From Faucicola osloensis_B (GTDB lineage: Bacteria > Pseudomonadota > Gammaproteobacteria > Pseudomonadales > Moraxellaceae), in assembly GCA_964211495.1 (NCBI GenBank), contig CAXORL010000001.1, positions 496,001 through 560,000 on the forward strand: a DNA stretch of 64,000 nt. Reading direction: 5' to 3'. The notes beneath the pieces were generated by a model that saw nothing but the letters and a program-made list of their open reading frames with translations, was not told where the DNA came from and made no database searches. Position 1 is the stretch's first letter; each line of letters starts with the position of its first letter. Positions 35,881-44,375 of the stretch are shown here, piece after piece. The translations under genes and the position numbers were made by a program.

Positions 35881-36528
35881 TTATCTTTGCAAATAAATCA
35901 AATGGCGTGATTCATGGAGCTCTGGCACGGCTAACACTTGGGTGTTAATTTGCCACTCATTTTGAAGGGCTTGAATCTCATCAACAGGTTCCACCCCCTT
36001 CATGGCACAAATGATACCATTGTCTGCCAATTTGCTTTGACTATGGGTGACAAAATCTACCAGTGATGCAAATGCCCTTGAGGTAATCACTTGATAACTA
36101 CCTGCATGTGCTTCGATACGACTGGCAACCGGTGTTAGATTTTTTAACCCCAATTCACTGGCGACTTGTTTGATAAAGCGAATTTTCTTTTGGTTACTAT
36201 CGAGCGCTGTCACCGCACGTTGTGGCTGACAAATGGCCACCATCACCGCTGGCAAACCCGCACCCGTCCCAATATCTAGCAAATCACCGGCTGGCAAAAA
36301 TGGCACAATCGACAAACTATCAAAGATATGTTTGATTAATGCTTGTTGGTCATCTTTGATAGCGGTCAAATTATACGCTTTATTCCAAAATAACAGCTGC
36401 TGTAGATAGTACAGGAGCTGTAATTGCTGCTCATCCGATAACTGCAACTTTAACTCAGAGAGTGCTTGTTGCAACTTTGGCTTTAATTTTACGTACTGAG
36501 GTTGTAGCTTTACATTAATTTGCGACAT
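35881..36528 (-). CDS. rsmG: 16S rRNA (guanine527-N7)-methyltransferase RsmG
   Basis: RsmG (GidB) methylates G527 of 16S rRNA using SAM. The SAM motif LLDIGTGAGLPAVMVAI and the FASL segment are typical; length (215) matches. Its ATG overlaps the stop of sthA in the form TGATG, so it is translationally coupled to that gene; an in-frame TTG one codon upstream is unlikely to be the start. Confidence 0.94.
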   Translation of the reverse strand: MSQINVKLQPQYVKLKPKLQQALSELKLQLSDEQQLQLLYYLQQLLFWNKAYNLTAIKDDQQALIKHIFDSLSIVPFLPAGDLLDIGTGAGLPAVMVAICQPQRAVTALDSNQKKIRFIKQVASELGLKNLTPVASRIEAHAGSYQVITSRAFASLVDFVTHSQSKLADNGIICAMKGVEPVDEIQALQNEWQINTQVLAVPELHESRHLIYLQR

Positions 36529-38222
36529 CAAAACACCCGATTAAGACCATTGAGTGCAGCAACGCGATAGGCTTCTGCCATCGTTGGGTAGTTAAAGGTG
36601 GTATTCACAAAATATTCTAGCGTATTGCCGCCTTTACTTTCCATCACTGCTTGTCCGATATGAATAATTTCAGAGGCGTGATTGCCATAGCAGTGGATAC
36701 CTAAAATCTCTAAGGTTTCACGGTGGAACAGTATTTTTAACACCCCACTACGCTCACCGATGATTTGTGCGCGAGCAAGGTGTTTGAAGAAGGCTTGCCC
36801 CACTTCATACGGCACTTTTTCGGCGGTTAATTCCTGCTCGTTTTTACCAATGCTTGAAATTTCAGGAATGGTATAAATACCCGTTGGCACACTGCGAACA
36901 GGTTGTGCGTTTTCATCGCCCACCATATAAGCAGCGGCGCAGCGTCCTTGGTCATAAGCCGCCGATGCGAGCGATGGCCAGCCAATCACATCCCCTGCTG
37001 CATAAATATTTGGGATGTCAGTTTGATAATGTTCATTGACTTTAAGTTGACCACGGCTGTTTGCGGTGAGTCCGATGGCGGCAAGGTTGAGACTGTCGGT
37101 ATTACCTGAGCGACCGTTTGACCATAAAATAGCATCTGATTTGATGCGTTTACCACTTTTTAGGTATAAAATCACGCAGTCATCATAAGTTTCTAGCCGT
37201 TCGATTTCTTCTTTGTTGCGAATCAACACGCCAAATTGTCTAAAGTCATGCGACAATGCGTCAGAAATCTCATCATCTAAATAGCTAAGCAACTGCTCTT
37301 GGGTATTAATCAAATCTACTTTATAACCCAGACCGGTAAAAATAGACGCATATTCACAGCCAATCACGCCTGCACCATAAATAATAATGCGCTGTACCAC
37401 ATAATCCATTTGTAGGATTTTATCGGAATCAAACACACGAGGATGGCTAAAATCTAACAAATCTGGGCGATAAGGACGGCTACCCACGGTAATAATGGCT
37501 TGTTCAAAGGTAATGTCTTGCTCGGTACCATCACTCATATCAATATGAATGGTATGGGTATCTTTAAAACTTGCCCAACCATTGATTAAGTCAATTTGGT
37601 TGCGCTCATAAAAACGGGTATGGGTTTCTACCTGATTACGCACTACTTCACGGGCTTTAGTTAATACTTTATTGAGTGGGATTTGGTGATAGTCAATCCC
37701 TTGGTTTAAGATAGGATCGCGGCGATTACCGATAATATTAAACACCGACTGACGCAATGCTTTACTTGGAATCGTGCCTACGTGCGTACAGTTACCGCCC
37801 ACTTGTTTGCGTGGATCAATCACGGCAACTTTTTGCCCAGATTTGGCAATTTTCATCGCTGCTGCTTCACCCGCGGGTCCTGCACCAATCACAATAGCAT
37901 CATAATCATAGGCATGGCTAACGGCATCTTGACGCTTGTAACGCTTTAAATTGATACGGGTGTTATCTAGCGGGCTAATTAAATCAAAATGCACCGATGC
38001 ATCATCAAAATGTTTTACCTTATCATCGTCTTCACTAATACTGACGGTATTGGCTTTTTTATCAGAGTCCGAAATTTCAGTTTTGGTTGGTTTTGCCAAA
38101 ATTTCGGTAATATTTTCTTGGGGTTCAATAATTGACTGTGTATTGGAATCACAGATGTTTTCGTTTTCATTGTTTGTAGGTGGAATTTGAGTGACTTTGT
38201 CATTAATCCGTTTTTTTGGCAT
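36528..38222 (-). CDS. sthA: Soluble pyridine nucleotide transhydrogenase SthA
   Basis: A flavoprotein disulfide-reductase family member that transfers hydride from NADPH to NAD. The FAD site IVIGAGPAGEAAAMKIA and the segment GGNCTHVGTIPSKALR are diagnostic: SthA keeps the first Cys but has Thr where dihydrolipoamide dehydrogenase has the second. The NAD(P) fold (IIYGAGVIGCEYASIF) and dimer domain follow. About 95 acidic, low-complexity residues precede the usual start, making 564 residues versus ~465. GGGAG lies 5 bp before the ATG at 38222; this site supports translation of the extension. Confidence 0.92.
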   Translation of the reverse strand: MPKKRINDKVTQIPPTNNENENICDSNTQSIIEPQENITEILAKPTKTEISDSDKKANTVSISEDDDKVKHFDDASVHFDLISPLDNTRINLKRYKRQDAVSHAYDYDAIVIGAGPAGEAAAMKIAKSGQKVAVIDPRKQVGGNCTHVGTIPSKALRQSVFNIIGNRRDPILNQGIDYHQIPLNKVLTKAREVVRNQVETHTRFYERNQIDLINGWASFKDTHTIHIDMSDGTEQDITFEQAIITVGSRPYRPDLLDFSHPRVFDSDKILQMDYVVQRIIIYGAGVIGCEYASIFTGLGYKVDLINTQEQLLSYLDDEISDALSHDFRQFGVLIRNKEEIERLETYDDCVILYLKSGKRIKSDAILWSNGRSGNTDSLNLAAIGLTANSRGQLKVNEHYQTDIPNIYAAGDVIGWPSLASAAYDQGRCAAAYMVGDENAQPVRSVPTGIYTIPEISSIGKNEQELTAEKVPYEVGQAFFKHLARAQIIGERSGVLKILFHRETLEILGIHCYGNHASEIIHIGQAVMESKGGNTLEYFVNTTFNYPTMAEAYRVAALNGLNRVF

Positions 38223-38246
38223 ATTAGCTCCCATATTTTAAGCCTT

Positions 38247-38278
38247 GATAATAAATAAAAAAGATAATGAATAAAAAA
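38247..38278. repeat. 16-bp tandem duplication upstream of sthA (15/16)
   Basis: GATAATAAATAAAAAA followed by GATAATGAATAAAAAA, in the leader of sthA. Confidence 0.8.
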
Positions 38279-38331
38279 TTTTTAAATTAAATATAAAATA
38301 CGATAAATCAACCGTATGTTAAGAGGTTACA

Positions 38332-39216
38332 TTAACCAATTCGACGTTTTAACCCCGTCATTTGTAAAATACGCGTCGCGATTTCTTCAATCGACATCGT
38401 TGATACATCAATATTTGGAATCCCTTGAGAAATATAAATACCTTGAATGGCGCGCAATTCCTGCTGACACTGCTGATAACTTGCATAGCGGCTACCTGCA
38501 CGGCGCTCGTTACGAATTTTTACCAGTCGATCGGCGTCAATCACCAAACCAAACAATTTGTCACGGTAGGGCTTTAATGCTTTGGGCAACGAATTTTCAT
38601 ATAAATCATCTTCAGTCAAGGGATAATTTGCCGCACGAATACCGAATTGCAACGCTAGGTATAAAGAGGTGGGCGTTTTGCCCGAACGTGACACCCCTAT
38701 CAAAATAATATCTGCCGCATCATAATGGGTGGTACGAGCGCCATCATCATTGTCTAAAGCAAAATGCACCGCATCGATACGCGATTTATAGTTCTCAGAA
38801 TCGACATCCCCATGGGCATGACCGGTATGCGGTGCAGGCTGCACTTTGATTTCATCGGCAATCTTACTGATTAAGCCTTCATAAATATCCAAGTTAAAGG
38901 CATCGGCAGCATTGATTCGTTCACGAATCACAGGGTCAACGATGGTATCAAAGACTAGCGGCTTCACCCCATCACGTTGGTGGGCAAGATTGATTTGATT
39001 GACCGCTTCATCGGCGCGATCGAGGGTATCAACATAAGGAATAACCCGGGTCTCAAATGGTACCGTGGGAAATTGGCTTAAAATAGAGCGACCTAAGGTT
39101 TCAGAGGTAATCGCGGTACCATCGGAGATAAAAAACACACTTCGCAACGACTGCGAATTTGCAAAATTTAAGGCATCTTTATTCTGAATCGTGGCTTTGA
39201 TTTGCTCAATGGTCAT
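38332..39216 (-). CDS. ppsR: PEP synthase regulatory protein PpsR
   Basis: A 294-residue bifunctional kinase/phosphorylase (DUF299 family) that controls PEP synthase by ADP-dependent phosphorylation and Pi-dependent dephosphorylation. The nucleotide loop GVSRSGKTPTSLYLA is clear, and FFISDGTAITSETLG is the family N-terminus. It is divergently placed from its target gene ppsA with a 486 bp spacer, an arrangement that confirms the assignment. Confidence 0.95.
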   Translation of the reverse strand: MTIEQIKATIQNKDALNFANSQSLRSVFFISDGTAITSETLGRSILSQFPTVPFETRVIPYVDTLDRADEAVNQINLAHQRDGVKPLVFDTIVDPVIRERINAADAFNLDIYEGLISKIADEIKVQPAPHTGHAHGDVDSENYKSRIDAVHFALDNDDGARTTHYDAADIILIGVSRSGKTPTSLYLALQFGIRAANYPLTEDDLYENSLPKALKPYRDKLFGLVIDADRLVKIRNERRAGSRYASYQQCQQELRAIQGIYISQGIPNIDVSTMSIEEIATRILQMTGLKRRIG

Positions 39217-39375
39217 GAAAAATTATCCAAAAAAATGACAAGAAGCGTCCATACTAATTTAAATTAACACTGGTTTAAACTGACAATACTGACATTGGGG
39301 GTTAACCTCACACCTTAACCGCGTTTTTGGCAGTCAATGGTCATCTATTAATGTCGTTATTAGTGCAGACACCAT

Positions 39376-39420
39376 CTTTTGTCTCATAAGCATTTGTATT
39401 ACAGGCGTTTGTCTTACAGG
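39376..39420. repeat. 15-bp tandem repeat, about three degenerate units
   Basis: CATTTGTATTACAGG and CGTTTGTCTTACAGG are adjacent (13/15), preceded by CTTTTGTCTCATAAG (11/15 to the last unit). Confidence 0.7.
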
Positions 39421-39617
39421 TCGAGAGTTTGTTATTATACGTGACTTGTAGGCTTTAATCTAACAAATCGATGCTTAATTTGCCTTAATTAGCCATTAGT
39501 TATTGTCATTAAAGGCTTATCTACGTTTTTTATCCCCTTAAACTCAAAGGTATCCAAGCAAAATTTTAGTTGAATTGTTAATAGCTGACAGTTTTTCTAA
39601 AATTATAAATTTTTTGC

Positions 39618-39665
39618 TAGAAAATCATTTTTTAAGATGAATTTTCTACGAAATACCGTTATAAT
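39618..39665 (+). promoter_or_regulatory. Candidate ppsA promoter with upstream inverted repeat
   Basis: TATAAT at 39660-39665 lies 37 bp before the start codon. TAGAAAAT (39618-39625) and ATTTTCTA (39641-39648) form an inverted repeat overlapping the expected -35 position, where a regulator could bind. The -35 itself is poor, consistent with dependence on an activator (inference). Confidence 0.45.
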
Positions 39666-39702
39666 CTTTTCAAAATAATCTTTATTTCACGGAGTTATCA
39701 CC

Positions 39703-42069
39703 TTGAACGCACAAGTTATCTCACTCGACAAGTTAGGCAAAAACGACATTGACAAAGTAGGCGGTAAAAACGCTTCATTAGGTGAAATGATTAGTCACCT
39801 AACGGATTTAGGGGTAAGCGTACCAGGTGGTTTTGCAACAACGTCTGAAGCTTTTAACAAATTCTTAATCGGCACAGGTCTTCAAGACAAAATCAAAGAC
39901 GCGCTCCAAGGTCTAGATGTGGATGATGTAGCCGCTTTAACTGCCACGGGCAAGAAAATCCGTGACATGATTATTGAGCAAGAGTTACCTAAAGATTTGG
40001 AGCAAGAAATCCGTGATGCCTTTGCCGAGATGAGCCAAGGCGAGGACATCGCTGTTGCGGTTCGTTCATCAGCGACTGCGGAGGATTTACCAGACGCCTC
40101 ATTTGCCGGTCAACAAGAAACTTTCCTCAATATCCGTGGTATTGACAATATCTTGATTGCTATTAAAGAAGTCTTTGCTTCTTTATACAATGACCGTGCC
40201 ATCGCTTACCGCGTTCATAAAGGTTTTGAGCATGCAGGTGTTGCATTATCAGCTGGCGTACAACGCATGGTACGCTCAGAGACAGGCACTTCAGGTGTGA
40301 TGTTCACCATTGATACTGAAAGTGGTTTTAATGACGTGGTATTTATTACCGCAAGTCATGGCTTGGGTGAAATGGTCGTGCAAGGTGCGGTGAACCCTGA
40401 TGAATTCTACATTTCAAAAGCCTTATTAAATGCCGGCAAACCCGCGGTAATTCGTCGCAACCTCGGCAGCAAACAACAAAAAATGGTTTATGCGGACGAA
40501 CACTCTGCGGGCAAATCAGTCAAAATAGTCCCAGTAGACAAAGCAGAACGCAACCAATTTTCACTGAGCAATGAAGAGTTGGTTGAACTTGCCAAACAAG
40601 CGTTAATCATCGAAAAACATTATGGTCATGCGATGGATATCGAATGGGCAAAAGATGGTGATAGCAACAAATTATTCATTGTGCAAGCGCGTCCAGAGAC
40701 AGTAAAAAGCCGTGAAAGTCAAAACGTCATGGAGCGTTACATCCTTAAAGAAAAAGGCGATGTCATCTGTGAAGGTCGTTCAATTGGTCAACGTATCGGC
40801 GCAGGTACTGTACGCGTGGTCAACTCAATCCATGAAATGGATAAAGTACAAGAAGGTGACGTCCTTGTGTCTGATATGACTGACCCAGACTGGGAACCCG
40901 TCATGAAACGTGCCGCCGCTATCATCACTAACCGTGGTGGTCGTACGTGTCACGCGGCAATTATCGCGCGTGAATTGGGCGTCCCAGCCATCGTGGGTTG
41001 TGGTAACGCCACTGACCTATTGACCGATGGTCAAGCAGTCACTGTATCTTGTGCAGAAGGTGATACCGGTTATATTTACGAAGGTCAATTGGACTTTGAA
41101 ATCCAAAACAACTCAATTGAGTCAATGCCAGACTTGGCATTTAAAATTATGATGAACGTCGGTAACCCTGACCGCGCCTTTGGATTTGCCCAAATCCCTA
41201 ATGAAGGAGTGGGTCTAGCACGGTTAGAATTCATCATCAATCGCATGATTGGCGTGCATCCAAAGGCACTACTTAACATGAACACTCTACCACGCGAAAT
41301 CGTACAAGCAATTCAAGAGCGCATGGCAGGTTATGCTTCACCGATTGATTTCTACGTTGATAAATTGGTTGAAGGTATTTCAACCCTAGCCGTCGCATTC
41401 AAAGATAAGAAAGTTATCGTACGTATGTCTGACTTTAAATCGAATGAATATGCAAACTTAATCGGCGGTAAACTATACGAGCCCTCTGAAGAAAACCCCA
41501 TGCTCGGTTTCCGTGGTGCAAGCCGTTACGTATCAGAAAACTTCCGTGACTGCTTTGAATTAGAATGTCGTGCATTAAAACGCGTTCGGGATGAAATGGG
41601 CTTAACCAACGTTGAGATTATGATTCCATTCGTACGTACCACAGAAGAAGCGCGTAAGGTACTAGAACTGCTTGAGAAAAATGGTCTTAAACGTGGTGAA
41701 AACGGTTTACGCGTTATCATGATGTGCGAGTTGCCAACCAATGCCTTATTGGCGGAAGAGTTTTTACAATACTTCGATGGTTTCTCAATCGGCTCAAACG
41801 ATTTAACCCAGTTAACGCTTGGTCTTGACCGTGATTCGGGTATCGTATCTCAATCATTTGATGAACGTGACCCAGCGGTTAAAAAACTACTCAAAATGGC
41901 TATCGATGCCTGTAATGCACAAGGTAAGTATATCGGTATCTGTGGACAAGGTCCTTCTGACCATCCAGATCTAGCCATGTGGTTAATGGAACAAGGTATT
42001 ACTTCCGTTTCACTGAACCCGGATTCCGTGTTAGATACTTGGTTCTTCTTAGCAAAAACCGAAAAATAA
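39703..42069 (+). CDS. ppsA: Phosphoenolpyruvate synthase PpsA
   Basis: PpsA converts pyruvate, ATP and water to PEP, AMP and Pi for gluconeogenesis. The start VISLDKLGKNDIDKVGGKNA is family-typical, the phosphohistidine is His417 in GGRTCHAAIIAREL, and the C-terminal PEP domain ends with the active-site Cys in GICGQGPSDHPD. Length 788 is standard (~792). The start codon is TTG: GGAG lies 8 bp before it and the first in-frame ATG is beyond the conserved N-terminus. Divergent from its regulator ppsR. A terminator follows. Confidence 0.95.
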   Translation: MNAQVISLDKLGKNDIDKVGGKNASLGEMISHLTDLGVSVPGGFATTSEAFNKFLIGTGLQDKIKDALQGLDVDDVAALTATGKKIRDMIIEQELPKDLEQEIRDAFAEMSQGEDIAVAVRSSATAEDLPDASFAGQQETFLNIRGIDNILIAIKEVFASLYNDRAIAYRVHKGFEHAGVALSAGVQRMVRSETGTSGVMFTIDTESGFNDVVFITASHGLGEMVVQGAVNPDEFYISKALLNAGKPAVIRRNLGSKQQKMVYADEHSAGKSVKIVPVDKAERNQFSLSNEELVELAKQALIIEKHYGHAMDIEWAKDGDSNKLFIVQARPETVKSRESQNVMERYILKEKGDVICEGRSIGQRIGAGTVRVVNSIHEMDKVQEGDVLVSDMTDPDWEPVMKRAAAIITNRGGRTCHAAIIARELGVPAIVGCGNATDLLTDGQAVTVSCAEGDTGYIYEGQLDFEIQNNSIESMPDLAFKIMMNVGNPDRAFGFAQIPNEGVGLARLEFIINRMIGVHPKALLNMNTLPREIVQAIQERMAGYASPIDFYVDKLVEGISTLAVAFKDKKVIVRMSDFKSNEYANLIGGKLYEPSEENPMLGFRGASRYVSENFRDCFELECRALKRVRDEMGLTNVEIMIPFVRTTEEARKVLELLEKNGLKRGENGLRVIMMCELPTNALLAEEFLQYFDGFSIGSNDLTQLTLGLDRDSGIVSQSFDERDPAVKKLLKMAIDACNAQGKYIGICGQGPSDHPDLAMWLMEQGITSVSLNPDSVLDTWFFLAKTEK

Positions 42070-42085
42070 GCTGGTTAGCATTCAT

Positions 42086-42117
42086 AAAGCCCTTAGTTTT
42101 GACTAGGGGCTTTTTTT
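42086..42117 (+). terminator. Rho-independent terminator after ppsA
   Basis: AAAGCCCTTAG / CTAGGGGCTTT stem (one G-U pair) with a short loop and seven T. Confidence 0.85.
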
Positions 42118-42126
42118 GGTGTCAAA

Positions 42127-42163
42127 AAAAACCTAGCATGGATATAACACGCTAGGTTTTTTT
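42127..42163 (-). terminator. Terminator after aceF (also usable in the other direction)
   Basis: Perfect 11-bp stem AAAAACCTAGC / GCTAGGTTTTT with a 13-nt loop and T-runs on both strands, 25 bp after the aceF stop. Confidence 0.85.
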
Positions 42164-42188
42164 GCGCTGCAATTTATAACAACACACG

Positions 42189-44294
42189 TTATAACAATAC
42201 GCGGCGTGGATCTGCTAGTAATTTTGCAATATATCGGGTAAATACCGCAGCATCCGCACCATTAATCACACGGTGGTCATACGATAATGACAACGGTAGC
42301 ATTAAGCGTGGCTCAAACTCGCCTTTAGTCTCATTCCAACGTGGCTGAATGCTAGATTCACTAATGCCTAAAATCGCAACTTGTGGCCAATTAACCAGCG
42401 GCGTAAAGTAAGTACCGCCAAGATTGCCTTGACTTGAAATCGTAAATGACGCGCCTGTTAACTCTTTGGCAGATAGTTTTTTATCACGCGCTTTTTTGGC
42501 AAGCTCACCGATTTCAATCGCTAGTTGCTTGATGCCTTTTTGCTCTACACGTTGAATGACAGGGACTGTCAAACCATCCTCGGTTGCTACGGCAAATCCT
42601 AAATTCACAGATTTACGGATGATAATTTGGGTGTTGTCATCGCTTAAATGGCTGTTAAATTTTGGATGTTGCATCAGCGCGTAAGCGGTTACTTTCATGA
42701 TGAAAGCCAGAATGGTTAGACTCACCCCTTCTTTTTTCATCTCATCTTTTAAGTCACCACGCAATTTTTCAACATCGGTAATATCTGCCAAATCAAACTG
42801 GGTGACTTGTGGCAAATAGGTATTGTAATTAAGCTGTGGAATTGAGACTTTTTGTAGACGGGTCAAATCCTGACGCTCAATTTCTCCCCAAATTTCCGTT
42901 TTACTCATATCGGGTAAATTAGGTAATCCTGAACGAGCCGCTGATGGCGCAGATATATTATTTGCTGCTGCGGGTGTGCTAACTGCTTTTATTGTATTTT
43001 TGACATAAGCAAACACGTCTTCTTTGACAATACGCCCATTAGCGCCCGTCCCAATCACCTCACTGACATCAACGCCCAATTGGCGCGTAAGTTTGCGCAC
43101 CGCAGGACCTGCATAAACTGCGGCATTTTTGGCATTAATTTGCGCTTCAGACAGTTTTGACTGTGAATTTGACTGGCTAGCTGTTGTGGTAGCGCTATTA
43201 GTTGAAGTCGACGCGGTATTTTGCGTTTTAGCGACTTCTTGCTGAGCAGTATGGGTGGTCGCTTGCGGCTGTGATGCTGAACTTGATGCTGATTGCACCG
43301 ACCCCGCCGCTTCAATCACAATAAAGTCTTGACCATTGGTGACGGTATCACCAGCGTTAACCAGTAATTCAACCACTTTACCGGTGACTGGCGAAGGGAC
43401 TTCCACCGATGCTTTATCAGATTCTACCAACAACAAGGGTTGTTCGGCTGTGACCTCATCGCCTACTTTTACCATCCACTCACTAATCTGTGCCGACTCT
43501 ACCCCGAGATCAGGCAAACCAAAGGTTTGTTTACCAGCGGGTGTGGATGATTGAGGCGCAGATACCGTTTTAGCAGGTGGCTGATTTTGGTTTGTCGCTG
43601 AATTGGCTTGACTGGCAGCTTGTTCTGATGCGTCACTGGCTAATGATGACTGTTGCGTAGCTGATTGGGAGGCCATCACGATAAAGTCCTGACCATTGGC
43701 GACCGTATCCCCTGCATTGACTAAAAATTTGACAATTTTTCCGCTGACAGGTGCCGGTACTTCGACCGATGCTTTATCCGACTCAACCAATACCAATGGT
43801 TGTTCAGCAGTGACAGTATCGCCTTCTTTGACCAACCACTCACTAATTTCTGCGGTATCGACACCCAAATCTGGCAATGTATAGGTTGCTTCAGCCGATG
43901 CAGATTTTGGCTGTGATTGATTTGGCGCAGCCATAGACGACGCTTGCGATGAGGTCGCGTTAGCGTCTTTAGCTCCTTTAATTTCTTTGGCTTCGTTAGA
44001 TTGGGCTAATTGTTGGTCTGTCTGTTTCGCAGATTGCTCTACAGGTGCAGTGTTGGATTGGCTATTGTCTGCACTATCGATGGTGAGAATTACATCGCCT
44101 TCTTTGACCTTATCGCCGATTTGAAGACTAATCGCTGTGATAGTCCCTGCTGATGTTGCAGGTACTTCCACCGAGGCTTTGTCAGACTCTAATAAGACAA
44201 TGTTATCGTCCACATTGATGACATCGCCGACTTTGACCATAATTTCGCTGACTTCGGCGCTATCAACGCCTAAGTCGGGAACTTTGATTTCCAT
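42189..44294 (-). CDS. aceF: Pyruvate dehydrogenase E2, dihydrolipoamide acetyltransferase
   Basis: The E2 core of pyruvate dehydrogenase (701 residues). Three tandem lipoyl domains are seen, each with the lipoyl-lysine motif ESDKASVEV (first lysine Lys39), separated by Ala/Gln/Ser/Thr-rich linkers. Then come the E1/E3-binding domain (GPAVRKLTRQLGVDVSEVIGTG) and the catalytic acetyltransferase domain with the active-site His in SYDHRVINGADAA. AAGGAT precedes the ATG. It lies 81 bp after aceE, with a strong 15-bp hairpin in the gap. No lpd gene follows. Confidence 0.96.
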   Translation of the reverse strand: MEIKVPDLGVDSAEVSEIMVKVGDVINVDDNIVLLESDKASVEVPATSAGTITAISLQIGDKVKEGDVILTIDSADNSQSNTAPVEQSAKQTDQQLAQSNEAKEIKGAKDANATSSQASSMAAPNQSQPKSASAEATYTLPDLGVDTAEISEWLVKEGDTVTAEQPLVLVESDKASVEVPAPVSGKIVKFLVNAGDTVANGQDFIVMASQSATQQSSLASDASEQAASQANSATNQNQPPAKTVSAPQSSTPAGKQTFGLPDLGVESAQISEWMVKVGDEVTAEQPLLLVESDKASVEVPSPVTGKVVELLVNAGDTVTNGQDFIVIEAAGSVQSASSSASQPQATTHTAQQEVAKTQNTASTSTNSATTTASQSNSQSKLSEAQINAKNAAVYAGPAVRKLTRQLGVDVSEVIGTGANGRIVKEDVFAYVKNTIKAVSTPAAANNISAPSAARSGLPNLPDMSKTEIWGEIERQDLTRLQKVSIPQLNYNTYLPQVTQFDLADITDVEKLRGDLKDEMKKEGVSLTILAFIMKVTAYALMQHPKFNSHLSDDNTQIIIRKSVNLGFAVATEDGLTVPVIQRVEQKGIKQLAIEIGELAKKARDKKLSAKELTGASFTISSQGNLGGTYFTPLVNWPQVAILGISESSIQPRWNETKGEFEPRLMLPLSLSYDHRVINGADAAVFTRYIAKLLADPRRVLL

Positions 44295-44324
44295 GGGTTT
44301 ATCCTTAAATTTTTATTTTTACTA

Positions 44325-44364
44325 AGTGGGTAATCAGCCGCTAATACGTGGCTGATTACCCACT
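44325..44364. promoter_or_regulatory. Perfect 15-bp stem-loop in the aceE-aceF gap
   Basis: AGTGGGTAATCAGCC and GGCTGATTACCCACT flank a 10-nt loop. No T-run follows on the minus strand, so it is not a classical terminator; it may stabilise or mark a processing point in the aceE-aceF mRNA. Confidence 0.7.
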
Positions 44365-44375
44365 ATTGATTTCTA

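Larger units (their letters stand above)
39217..39702. other. Divergent control region between ppsR and ppsA
   Basis: 486 AT-rich bp. It contains a degenerate three-unit 15-bp tandem repeat (39376-39420), a perfect 8-bp inverted repeat (39618-39648), a TATAAT box (39660-39665) and the ppsA ribosome site GGAG. I see no ORF. The remainder shows nothing recognisable. Confidence 0.55.
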
